Shown here: piece after piece, positions 57,533 to 64,000 of the stretch | Layout: the number at the start of each line of letters is the position of its first letter | How positions within the stretch are numbered: the stretch's first letter is position 1 | Assembly (NCBI RefSeq): GCF_028622115.1 | Contig: NZ_CP097263.1 | Span: 9,311,501 to 9,375,500 of the forward strand | Reading direction: 5' to 3' | Length of the DNA: 64,000 nucleotides | Origin: Kutzneria chonburiensis | GTDB taxonomy: Bacteria > Actinomycetota > Actinomycetes > Mycobacteriales > Pseudonocardiaceae | Notes under the pieces: generated by a model | What the model was told of the DNA's origin: nothing | The model's input: only the letters and a program-made list of their open reading frames with translations | The model's database searches: none | Program-made: the position numbers and the translations under genes

Positions 57533-58345
57533 TCATCTGCTGGGGCTGAAAGTCAAGCTTGTTTGTATGAGCGGAAGTAGGTCTGAGGCTAGCCTGGGGC
57601 TTGTGGCAATAGTCTCGGCCGATTTATGCGTGTGAGGACTGCCCGTGCTATCGATTACCAAGGCGCCCGCTTCGCGGGCGATAAGGACGCCCGCTGCCGT
57701 GTCCCAGGGCTTATTTGCAAGGATCACCGTGGCGTCAATACGGCCTTCCGCGACCCAAACTAGATCCAGTGCGGCGGTGCCGAACATTCGGACTCGTTCG
57801 ACGTTGTCGGCCAACAAGGTTGTCAGCTTGAGTCGTTTGGCGTTCTTGGCGGCGGCGTCTTTGCCTACTGCGTAGTCGCCGATAGAGACGATGGCCTTGC
57901 TTAGGTCGTCGGTGGTGCTGGCGCGCAGGCGCTTGCCGTTGACGAAGGATCCGAGTCCTTCGGCGGCGGCGTATTGGAGGTCGAGGAACGGGGCGGAGAT
58001 GGCGGCGACGATGGGGGTGCCGTCGCGGACCAGGGCGAGGGAAGTGGCGCAGAGGGGGAGACCGTGGACGAAGTTGGACGTGCCGTCGATGGGGTCGAGG
58101 GTCCACGTTAGGCGGTCGGGGCCGGCGAAGGGGCGTTCGCCTTCTTCTTCGCCAAGGAAGCCGATCTCGGGGGTGGCCTCTTCGAGGTAGGCGGAGATCT
58201 CGCGTTCGATCTTCAGGTCGACTTCGGTGACGAAGTCGCGGTCGCCCTTCTGGTGGATCTCGTGGGGCGCTGCCTTCTTGATCAGGTTGTACCCGATCTT
58301 GACGGCGTTCTGGGCTATCTCGATGAGCTGGGTCGTCTGCCTCAT
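57533..58345 (-). CDS. Inositol monophosphatase family protein
   Basis: 270 residues from ATG 58345 with AGGAGGT 8 nt upstream. The metal-binding motifs are all present: GEEEGE (65-70), DPIDGTSNF (84-92) and KPWDTAAGVLIAREAG (212-227). It would hydrolyse a sugar- or nucleotide-phosphate (inositol-1-phosphate, PAP or similar); the true substrate is not evident. The start overlaps the stop of the DUF5919 regulator gene as ATGA, so the two are made together. In this mobile context a signalling role is more likely than inositol metabolism. Confidence 0.9.
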   Translation of the reverse strand: MRQTTQLIEIAQNAVKIGYNLIKKAAPHEIHQKGDRDFVTEVDLKIEREISAYLEEATPEIGFLGEEEGERPFAGPDRLTWTLDPIDGTSNFVHGLPLCATSLALVRDGTPIVAAISAPFLDLQYAAAEGLGSFVNGKRLRASTTDDLSKAIVSIGDYAVGKDAAAKNAKRLKLTTLLADNVERVRMFGTAALDLVWVAEGRIDATVILANKPWDTAAGVLIAREAGALVIDSTGSPHTHKSAETIATSPRLASDLLPLIQTSLTFSPSR

Positions 58346-59241
58346 TCGGTTACCTCCTGGGCGCGATCCCACATGGATTCGAAGACCTGGGTGAACGTGT
58401 CGTACAGGCCCATGGTGCCGTCCTTGCGCTCCATGACCAGCGTCGGCGACTCGACGCCTCGTGCATCCGGTAGGTAGGGCTGCACGATGCAAGAGCGGTT
58501 GTCGATGATGGTGATGTTGAAGCGGAGCGATTCGTCGTAGGTACGGATCTGTAGGCGGGCCTGGGCGTCGGGGGATAGTCGTGTGCCGATTCGGCGAAGA
58601 GCCTCGATGTTGAGCCGGGTTAGGGTGGCGAGGTGTCCGGGTGGTTGGGACTCCTCGCGTTCGCGTGCCTTGATGTGATCGCCTTCGGGCGCTAGAAAGA
58701 GACACTCGACGCTGGTGCCGGATTCAAGGAGGTCAAGAAGAGCCTTGTCCGGGTAGTGCTGGCACAAGAGGTTCAAGGACAAGCCGGACATGCGGATACG
58801 CTGTGCGCCGTCGAACAGTTCGTGTGGCGGAAGCTTGTGCATGAACTCGGATCGACTGGGGAAGACGGCGACGACATCGGCCACGCCTGGCGGCAGCGGC
58901 ATTGTCACCGCTGACGGTAGGGTGCTCGGCCTCGCTGTCACCGCGTCCGCCTTTCGGGGTGGCTCGGGGACGAAGTCGACGCCCCCGTCGTGCGGTTCGA
59001 AGAGCTCGGTGGCTGTCCACCCCGGAAACATCGCCTCCAGAATGCGGCAGTGGTCGGCGTATGGCAGCGTCGCCAACTCACCGGAAAGCCATCGGTAGAA
59101 CTGTGCCTTGCTCGGACCACCTCCGATCAAGTCTGGTTCGATCTTCTTGGCAACTCGGTCGTACTCACGCCGAAATGCCGTGTGTCCCTGTAGGTGTCGT
59201 TGCTTGAGTAGCACCTTAAGCAGCGTCGGCTTGTCCGTCAC
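58342..59241 (-). CDS. Helix-turn-helix protein with DUF5919-type C-terminus
   Basis: 299 residues, GTG start with GAGGGGTGAG upstream. The N-terminal ~80 residues form an XRE-like helix-turn-helix (GGGPSKAQFYRWLSGELATL, then HCRILEAMFPGW). A Pro-rich linker leads to a C-terminal domain (about 120-290) with RIRMSGLSLNLLCQHYPDK and LFLAPEGDHIKARE, fitting the actinobacterial DUF5919 family of putative regulators. It is divergent from the transfer operon, separated by a spacer with direct repeats, so it may control element activation together with its coupled phosphatase. Confidence 0.82.
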   Translation of the reverse strand: MTDKPTLLKVLLKQRHLQGHTAFRREYDRVAKKIEPDLIGGGPSKAQFYRWLSGELATLPYADHCRILEAMFPGWTATELFEPHDGGVDFVPEPPRKADAVTARPSTLPSAVTMPLPPGVADVVAVFPSRSEFMHKLPPHELFDGAQRIRMSGLSLNLLCQHYPDKALLDLLESGTSVECLFLAPEGDHIKAREREESQPPGHLATLTRLNIEALRRIGTRLSPDAQARLQIRTYDESLRFNITIIDNRSCIVQPYLPDARGVESPTLVMERKDGTMGLYDTFTQVFESMWDRAQEVTE

Positions 59242-59270
59242 TAGCTCACCCCTCAGTTTCGGCGAGACGA

Positions 59271-59339
59271 GACGAGACTAGCACATAGATGAGACACAGA
59301 CGAGACTAGGCGAGGCAGAGAAGTTCGAGACGGGACTCG
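59271..59339. promoter_or_regulatory. Direct-repeat operator region of the element
   Basis: GACGAGACTAG occurs at 59271-59281 and 59299-59309, and a two-mismatch copy GACGGGACTCG at 59329-59339 (28- and 30-bp steps). The array sits between the divergent DUF5919 regulator and the first transfer-operon gene, a likely binding site for that regulator. Confidence 0.6.
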
Positions 59340-59440
59340 TACGGGCCAAGAGGGGACCCTGCTTCGGGGCAGTCTGAGGGTGTCCGCCGGAGAAGGCGGC
59401 CAGGGGCCGGGTGACCGGCACTGACCTAGGAGGCGAATAG

Positions 59441-59926
59441 ATGCCAGCACCGCAGGATGTGCGATTCACCGTTTCGTTCGACGAGTGGTTCCCGCAGGGT
59501 CTCTACCTTATGGGCGAGCTGACCCAGGCATTCGAATACCAATCGCAGGAGGAGAAGGCCAAGGGGCGGCCGGCTCGGCCGATCGTGGACCAGGCGACCG
59601 GGCTCTACGTGTACCGCGGGCAGTGCTCGGACCCGGCGGCGGAGAAGGCCCGGGAGCAGGCGTTCACGGTGGAGTTCGTGGCGAGTGTCCAGCCAGTGCC
59701 GCCGGCCGCGATCGCGCCGAATGTGCCGGTGCGCGCGATCGTGCTGGAGGGGATGACTGTCCGTCCGAGGGCGGAGGCGTCCGGACAGGCGAAGTGGCTC
59801 ACGTACCAGATCAGGGCTACCGGTATGCGCGCTGTGGCCACTGGTCCGCAGGGCGGCTCCGGTCGATCGGCGAAGGCTGCCGGCGATGGGGGCCAGAGCG
59901 AGGCTCCGAAGTCCAACGCCGCATAA
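59441..59926 (+). CDS. AICE-associated protein of unknown function
   Basis: 161 residues; ATG 59441 follows a strong AGGAGG. Residues 1-135 look like a compact beta-rich domain (VRFTVSFDEWFPQGLYLMGEL, GLYVYRGQCSD, VRAIVLEGMTVRPRA) and the last ~30 are Gly/Ala/Ser-rich and probably disordered. No catalytic motif is recognised. As first gene of the operon behind the divergent regulator it may be an early accessory, replication or transfer factor. Confidence 0.75.
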   Translation: MPAPQDVRFTVSFDEWFPQGLYLMGELTQAFEYQSQEEKAKGRPARPIVDQATGLYVYRGQCSDPAAEKAREQAFTVEFVASVQPVPPAAIAPNVPVRAIVLEGMTVRPRAEASGQAKWLTYQIRATGMRAVATGPQGGSGRSAKAAGDGGQSEAPKSNAA

Positions 59927-59936
59927 GGGGCCGGCG

Positions 59937-60215
59937 GTGCTGAGGGTGCCTGAGCAGATGGTCAAGCGGTGGGAGAGCGCCTACCGCTTCTATCAGGAGG
60001 CGAACCTGATAGCCGGCTCGGGCCGGGTGAGCGATGTCGCGGTCGCGGACATGGTGCGCGCCTCGCGAGAAGTGGCGACGGCCTGGCGGGCGTTCAGCTA
60101 CGTCGACGAGCTGCCGTGGTGGGCGGTCGCAGCGGTTGCGACGGCGGCACAGGCGTTCGAGGGCCAGGCGCGGGAATGGGAGCGGCGGGCGCGTCCCGGA
60201 GGTGATCAGCAATGA
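59937..60215 (+). CDS. Small helical AICE protein
   Basis: 92 residues from GTG 59937, with AAGGGG upstream; the region before it overlaps no needed sequence. Predicted helical (RVPEQMVKRWESAYRFYQEA, SDVAVADMVRASREVATAWR). No family recognised. Its stop overlaps the next ATG as ATGA. Confidence 0.65.
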   Translation: MLRVPEQMVKRWESAYRFYQEANLIAGSGRVSDVAVADMVRASREVATAWRAFSYVDELPWWAVAAVATAAQAFEGQAREWERRARPGGDQQ

Positions 60216-60349
60216 GCGGTCAGGAGGCCGACCGTGCCGGGCTGGCTGACGCGGAGTTGGAGGCGCTCGCGACGTCGTGGCCAGTGGCGGAGACCGATGA
60301 GGAGATCGACGCAATTCTGACCGGCTTGGCGTCGGGAGGTGCTCTGTGA
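60212..60349 (+). CDS. 45-residue AICE protein
   Basis: ATG 60212 lies in the ATGA overlap with the previous gene. The product (starting MSGQEADRAGLADAELEALA) is acidic and helical and has no recognised domain. The tight coupling on both sides (its TGA overlaps the next ATG as TGATG) is the main support that it is translated. Confidence 0.6.
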   Translation: MSGQEADRAGLADAELEALATSWPVAETDEEIDAILTGLASGGAL

Positions 60350-60621
60350 TGGACCTTGATCATTTGGCGCCAACCCTGACGACTGTGCCGGTGGAGAACC
60401 TGGCCGACGTGGTCTTCGAGTACTCGGCGGATCGGCGGCGGTTGCGGGTTCGGCTTCCGGCTGGGGCCAACGGGGTCGTTGTGGACCTGTCACGGTCGGC
60501 AGCGATGGACCTGGCGGAGAAGGTCAACGCTCGTGTCGTGGGCATGGCCGATCCGGTGGTGCCGCCGCAGCCGCGTTGTCAGGGGCCGGCGATGGTGTCA
60601 GACGGGGAGCGGCGACGGTGA
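60349..60621 (+). CDS. Small AICE protein of unknown function
   Basis: 90 residues; ATG 60349 has GGGAGGT 7 nt upstream. It has a beta-rich middle (VVFEYSADRRRLRVRLPAGA, VVVDLSRSAAMDLAEKVNA) and a Cys-containing tail. The last base pair group overlaps the next GTG as GTGA. No known family is recognised. Confidence 0.65.
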   Translation: MDLDHLAPTLTTVPVENLADVVFEYSADRRRLRVRLPAGANGVVVDLSRSAAMDLAEKVNARVVGMADPVVPPQPRCQGPAMVSDGERRR

Positions 60622-60932
60622 CTGACCAGGACTGGACGTCCGCGTGGATCGACGACGCCGAACGGCCTGTCGACCCAATGGAGGAGTTGGCGATCACGCT
60701 CGGGACGGAGATCCGTGAGCTGCGGGAGGGCTTGGGCTGGTCGCGCTCGATGCTGGTTCGTCGCTCTGGAACGGCGCGCTCGTGGTTGACGCGCCTGGAG
60801 GACGGCAACGGCCTTCCGTCGGTGGTGGTGCTGCAACGGCTCGCCTCGGTGATGGGCAAGCGGCTGTGGATCACGTTGATCGACGAGCGGGACCGGTTGC
60901 CGCCGCGCTACTCGACAGGGAAGGAGGTGTGA
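60618..60932 (+). CDS. XRE-type helix-turn-helix regulator
   Basis: 104 residues from GTG 60618 (GTGA overlap). Residues ~25-80 are a Cro/CI helix-turn-helix: LGTEIRELREGLGWSRSMLVRR, SGTARSWLTRLEDGNGLPSVVVLQRLASVMG (quoted in parts), then a short basic tail. It probably regulates element functions. It is inside the transfer operon rather than divergent. Confidence 0.82.
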   Translation: MTDQDWTSAWIDDAERPVDPMEELAITLGTEIRELREGLGWSRSMLVRRSGTARSWLTRLEDGNGLPSVVVLQRLASVMGKRLWITLIDERDRLPPRYSTGKEV

Positions 60933-60937
60933 GGCGA

Positions 60938-61480
60938 ATGAGCAGGGAGCGCATGGAAGAGCTCAGGGAGGTTGCGGAGCGGTCGGCGCGGCGACGTGAG
61001 GACGCGCTGGACGTGTTCATGGTGTTGGTGGACGGTGACTTCTCTCCCGCTGGTGGGCCGGCGGCACAGGTGCAGTGGTGGAACTACTTGTCCTTCGTGG
61101 CGGCGGGTCTCGGCACGACTACGCGGGCTGTGCGGTCACTGTTCATCGGCCAACTGGAGGAGCTGGGCGGCCGGTTGGACGCCGACTATCCAGAGCTGAA
61201 GGGTGAGCTGCCGCAGAACGCGGATCAGCTGGCCGAGATGTCGGCGGCGGACCTGCTGGTCTATGTGCTCGCGATGGGACCAGAACCCAAGGATGGGCAA
61301 GGGTTTGTGTCCTGGGCAGTGACACGGCGGTACGCGTTGACGGCGGTCGCGGATCGGCTGGCGCGGTGCTCTGAGGCGTGGAACGGGTTGGTGACCGGCG
61401 CTGATCGGCGCGGTCGGACGGTGCTGCGGGTGAACGCGCGGAGCACGTCAACTGCCAACACCACAACAGGTTTCGACTAG
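60938..61480 (+). CDS. AICE-associated protein of unknown function
   Basis: 180 residues from ATG 60938, with GGAGG (in AAGGAGGTGTGAGGCGA) upstream. Mostly helical (SRERMEELREVAERSARRRE, AVRSLFIGQLEELGGRL, FVSWAVTRRYALTAVADRLA). No recognised motif. It follows the XRE gene by 5 bp and belongs to the same transcript. Confidence 0.7.
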   Translation: MSRERMEELREVAERSARRREDALDVFMVLVDGDFSPAGGPAAQVQWWNYLSFVAAGLGTTTRAVRSLFIGQLEELGGRLDADYPELKGELPQNADQLAEMSAADLLVYVLAMGPEPKDGQGFVSWAVTRRYALTAVADRLARCSEAWNGLVTGADRRGRTVLRVNARSTSTANTTTGFD

Positions 61481-61878
61481 TGGTGGGGCGGGGGTGGGCA
61501 TCTTCGTTGACACGATGCGTCCACCCCCACTGGCCACCTGACACGAAGGTGGGTGGTTGCTCGGTGAACCTGGGGACGTTGTGCTTGAGCTGGAAGGAGA
61601 ACCGGCGAAAGAGCTGGGCGTTGCGGCGGATGCGGCGGCGTCGGAAACGGTGGAAGTGGCGTCGGTGCGGGGACTGTCCCGAGTGGGGATGGTCGTGCAG
61701 CCGGCGCTATCTGTGCCGGGAGTGCCGGTGGAACCGCGACGCGCGGAAACATCTGCAACACAAGGAAAAAGCTCGATGAACTCAACTCGATAGCGGTGCG
61801 GGAGGGGACGGCTTTGTCTTGGCGGACCGTCCGTCCCCTTCCACTTCAACGTCCACAACCCATGTAGGGAGCGGAACA
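61481..61878. other. Spacer with only weakly supported small ORFs
   Basis: About 400 bp between two firm genes. Two plus-strand frames are open for 70-80 codons; only one (next entry) contains a plausible motif. The region otherwise shows no terminator or repeat. Confidence 0.5.
61564..61779 (+). CDS. Possible small Cys-rich basic protein
   Basis: 71 codons from GTG 61564, start uncertain. The translated product is very basic and contains CGDCPEWGWSC and LCREC, a two-CxxC arrangement that could bind zinc, ending RKHLQHKEKAR. No ribosome binding site is obvious and a competing frame is also open, so it may not be real. Confidence 0.35.
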   Translation: MNLGTLCLSWKENRRKSWALRRMRRRRKRWKWRRCGDCPEWGWSCSRRYLCRECRWNRDARKHLQHKEKAR

Positions 61879-62058
61879 GTGACAAGCGTAGCGGACCGCG
61901 CGCACGGGTCGTCAAGCCCCCTGTCGTGTAAGGGTTTCCGAGGTCGTAGCACTCGAAAGTGTGTGCGATGCGGGAAGTTCGCTCGCTTCGAGCCGGGTCG
62001 TCAGGTGTGCAGCCTGTGCCTGGGTCACCTTCCGCTGATCTATCCCAAGGCGGGGTAG
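61879..62058 (+). CDS. Small zinc-ribbon protein
   Basis: 59 residues from GTG 61879, with AGGGAGCGGAAC upstream. A Ser-rich start is followed by CVRCGKFARFEPGRQVCSLC, two CxxC knuckles typical of a zinc ribbon. Small zinc-ribbon proteins are common in AICE transfer operons. Function not known. Confidence 0.6.
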   Translation: MTSVADRAHGSSSPLSCKGFRGRSTRKCVRCGKFARFEPGRQVCSLCLGHLPLIYPKAG

Positions 62059-62165
62059 GCGCTTCCTGTTCATGGGTCGTGGATCGGCCGACTCGACGAC
62101 GCCCGTCGTCTGTGCTCGGTCGCAAGCCAAAAGCGGCGTACTCGAACAGAAAGGCTCTACCTGTC

Positions 62166-63698
62166 ATGGGGAACCTCAAGCGTGACGCGGAAGCGGCCGG
62201 CTGTCTGGTCCTGTTGGGCTTGGCGGTGGGCTGGTTGGTCGCGAAGCTGGTGAAGACTGTCTTGTGGTTGCTATGGAAGGGAATCCGGCACGGCCTACCG
62301 GCGCTGTGGCGAGGGGTGAAGTGGCTGAACCGCCACCCTCGGACCACAGCGACTCTGCTTGTGCTTGCCGGCCTGGTGACCCTCGGGGCGGTGCTGCGGG
62401 CCTGGGCGGTGCTGGCGTTCGTGGGCCTGGTGCTCGTCGGCCTGGCCGTCGTTGTCGGACCGGTGTTGGCGTGGCGGGCCCCGGTGTGGTGGGAGCGATG
62501 GGTGTGGCGCTTCGTGCGGTCCTGGTGGCTGAGGTGGGTGTTCTACGTGCCGCGTTGGGAGTCCTGGGCGCGAGGCTGTGGCCTGGCGATCGTGGATGAG
62601 GCCACGCTGGCGGTGTCCCTGCCGGTGATCATCAAGGTCACGACGGGGCCGGCGTGGGATGAGGTCCGGGTGTCGATGGCGGTCGGGCAGAAGACGGAGG
62701 ACTTCGAGGAGCGGGTGCGGGAGTTGGGGCACGCTCGGCGGTCGGCTCGGTGTGTGGTGCGGGAGTTGTCGCCGGGTGTGGTGTCGGTGGACTTCCAACG
62801 TCGTGACCTGATCGCCGGCGTGGTGCCTGGCGCGTCGATCCCGGTGGAGATGCTGGGGGACGCGGTGGACCTGTTCTCGGTGCCGGTAGGGGTGTCGGAG
62901 TACGGGCGGGTCCTGCGAATGCCGCTGTTCGGTTCGCACACGTTCTGTGCGGCGACAACCGGCGCGGGTAAGAACTCGTTCACGTGGGCTCCGTATCCGC
63001 TGCTTGCTCCGGCGGTGCGGGACGGCCTGGTGACCGTCTCCGGGATCGACCCGAAGGGGATGGAGCTGGCTTACGGGCGAGGCTTGTTCCGCCGGTACGC
63101 GGACACTCCGAAGGCGGCGGTGGAGCTGCTGGAGGAGCTGGTGGAGTCGATGCAGGCGCGCAAGGTGAGGCTGGCGGGTCGGCGGCGCAAGGTGGTGATC
63201 TCGCGGGACAACCCGTTGGAGATTCTGGAGTTCGACGAGATCGCGGCGTTGACCAAGTACCTGGGGGACAAGAACCAGCGGGCGCGGATCGAGTCGTTGG
63301 TGGGTCTGCTGTTGACGCAGGGGCGTTCGTTGGGGTTCGTGGTGCGGGGCTACGTGCAGGAGCCGACGAAGGAAACCGTTGTGTGGCGGGAGCTTTTCCC
63401 GTACCGGATGGCGATGGCGCTACCCACTGCTTCCTATGTGGACATGGTGTTGGGTGACGGCGCGTACGAGCGGGGCGCGCGGGCGGACCGGATCCCGGCG
63501 GACACCCCGGGTGTGGGGTACGTGCTGGAGGAGTGGCGTCGGGTGCCGGTGAGGGGTCGGGTCGCGTGGACCGGTGACGCCGGGATCGAGGAGTTGGTGG
63601 ACTACGTCAACGCGCCGGCTCGGGGCGACGACATGTCCGGTGGTCGGGTCGTGGAGTTCTTGCGGCGCAACGGGAATGCGGGCGGTGAGGCGGCGTGA
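62166..63698 (+). CDS. FtsK/SpoIIIE-type DNA translocase for conjugative transfer (TraSA/TraB-like)
   Basis: 510 residues from ATG 62166. Two or three membrane segments near 12-38 and 62-105 are followed by a motor domain with Walker A-like ATTGAGKNS (263-271), IDPKGME (294-300) and Walker B LEILEFDE (351-358), then LLTQGRSLGF and a translocase C-terminal part. In AICEs this single protein moves double-stranded DNA between mycelia. The first Walker A glycine is Ala and the residue after Lys is Asn, an unusual loop. The repSA-like gene overlaps its stop as GTGA. Confidence 0.9.
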   Translation: MGNLKRDAEAAGCLVLLGLAVGWLVAKLVKTVLWLLWKGIRHGLPALWRGVKWLNRHPRTTATLLVLAGLVTLGAVLRAWAVLAFVGLVLVGLAVVVGPVLAWRAPVWWERWVWRFVRSWWLRWVFYVPRWESWARGCGLAIVDEATLAVSLPVIIKVTTGPAWDEVRVSMAVGQKTEDFEERVRELGHARRSARCVVRELSPGVVSVDFQRRDLIAGVVPGASIPVEMLGDAVDLFSVPVGVSEYGRVLRMPLFGSHTFCAATTGAGKNSFTWAPYPLLAPAVRDGLVTVSGIDPKGMELAYGRGLFRRYADTPKAAVELLEELVESMQARKVRLAGRRRKVVISRDNPLEILEFDEIAALTKYLGDKNQRARIESLVGLLLTQGRSLGFVVRGYVQEPTKETVVWRELFPYRMAMALPTASYVDMVLGDGAYERGARADRIPADTPGVGYVLEEWRRVPVRGRVAWTGDAGIEELVDYVNAPARGDDMSGGRVVEFLRRNGNAGGEAA

Positions 63699-64000
63699 GC
63701 ATGGTTGATGAGGCAAGCCGCGGGACTGCCCTCGATGGCGGCGCGGTGCCGTCGTTTCCCACCGATGTCGCGGGCCAGTCGCGGGCGGAGCGGGCGCGGA
63801 TGCCGATCACGATGGACGTGGCGGTGGCTGCGGCGGAGAAGTTCGGCGTATGCGTCCGACCGCTCGTGAAGGAGGTGGAGGACCCGGACGCGTTCGAGCT
63901 GCGCTACGTGGCGGTCCCCTGCGGGTCGACGCTGGAATCGGTGTGCGGGCCGTGCGCGAAGAAGGCCAAGGCGCTGCGGATGACCCAGTGCCGCGAGGGC
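63695..64000 (+). CDS. RepSA-like replication initiator (3' end off window)
   Basis: The first 102 codons are visible, from GTG 63695 (GTGA overlap with the translocase stop; ATG 63701 is possible). The segment VAVPCGSTLESVCGPCAKKAKALRMTQCREG (seen in three parts: CGSTLESVC, GPCAKKAKALR, TQCREG) is the cysteine-rich N-terminus characteristic of RepSA-type rolling-circle initiators of AICEs and actinomycete plasmids. The catalytic region lies beyond the window. Confidence 0.85.
   Translation, partial: MSMVDEASRGTALDGGAVPSFPTDVAGQSRAERARMPITMDVAVAAAEKFGVCVRPLVKEVEDPDAFELRYVAVPCGSTLESVCGPCAKKAKALRMTQCREG

Larger units (their letters stand above)
57500..64000. mobile_element. Actinomycete integrative and conjugative element (AICE), left and central part
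   Basis: The gene run from the phosphatase/DUF5919 pair through small co-directional genes, an FtsK-type transfer ATPase and a RepSA-like initiator follows the arrangement of pSAM2-type AICEs, in which xis and int come after rep. The right end with integrase and attR is outside the window. The left edge is uncertain and may lie anywhere between 55.4 and 59.3 kb. Confidence 0.65.

Noticed and set aside
61557-61793. 78-codon ORF in the transfer operon spacer
   Set aside because: Acidic, motif-free and overlapping a more plausible Cys-containing frame; no ribosome binding site.

Overview
The window is high-GC, densely packed DNA with many GTG/TTG starts and 4-bp ATGA/GTGA gene overlaps. It carries actinobacterial hallmarks: a DUF574 methyltransferase, an AfsR/SARP regulator, a large LuxR regulator, NAD-glutamate dehydrogenase of the large class, a DUF222 protein and an actinomycete-type integrative element. 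The block from ssb through ettA, gdh, a hotdog thioesterase, a GH13 glucosidase and glbO matches what I recall of the Mycobacterium tuberculosis Rv2470-Rv2478c neighbourhood. I infer an actinobacterium of the Pseudonocardiales type; the genus cannot be fixed from the sequence.

Layout. 1-0.5 kb: 5' part of a methyltransferase gene. 0.6-8.3 kb: a cobalt/cobalamin locus. A minus-strand cobalamin riboswitch leads into a tiny leader ORF, cobM, cobJ, cobA (with a pentapeptide-like repeat tail), cbiM, cbiQ, a fused cbiX-cbiO gene and a membrane protein; cobH is divergent. 8.4-13.6 kb: SIS protein, WYL regulator, winged-helix protein, RsmC-like methyltransferase, MgtC and an SpoU methyltransferase. 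13.7-23.4 kb: L-lactate dehydrogenase and an AfsR/SARP regulator, facing a class II ketol-acid reductoisomerase with an MHS transporter, then a LuxR regulator. 23.5-25.2 kb: an alpha/beta hydrolase lacking its nucleophile serine, a gene-poor stretch and tRNA-Arg(UCU). 25.4-34.9 kb: LacI/MFS divergon with a palindromic operator, CopD-CtaG protein, TetR-regulated DrrAB-type exporter, MprAB-like two-component system. 34.9-36.1 kb: DUF222 remnant. 36.3-55.4 kb: ssb, ettA, a GGDEF-like protein, gdh, thioesterase pair, Tat-exported phosphoesterase, glucosidase, glbO, mscS and prolyl oligopeptidase.

55.4-64 kb is accessory DNA: a hairpin-rich spacer, an unknown protein with 168-bp in-frame tandem repeats, an inositol-monophosphatase/DUF5919-regulator pair, and a co-directional run of small genes leading to an FtsK/Tra ATPase and a RepSA-like initiator cut by the window end. 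This is the organisation of an actinomycete integrative and conjugative element (AICE); its integrase and attachment sites are not visible.

Four genes (27.1, 29.2, 32.2 and 40.3 kb) each carry a one-base frameshift beside a G or C run. Restoring one base gives full-length products, so uncorrected sequence indels are more likely than true pseudogenes. No rRNA, CRISPR array or insertion sequence was recognised.
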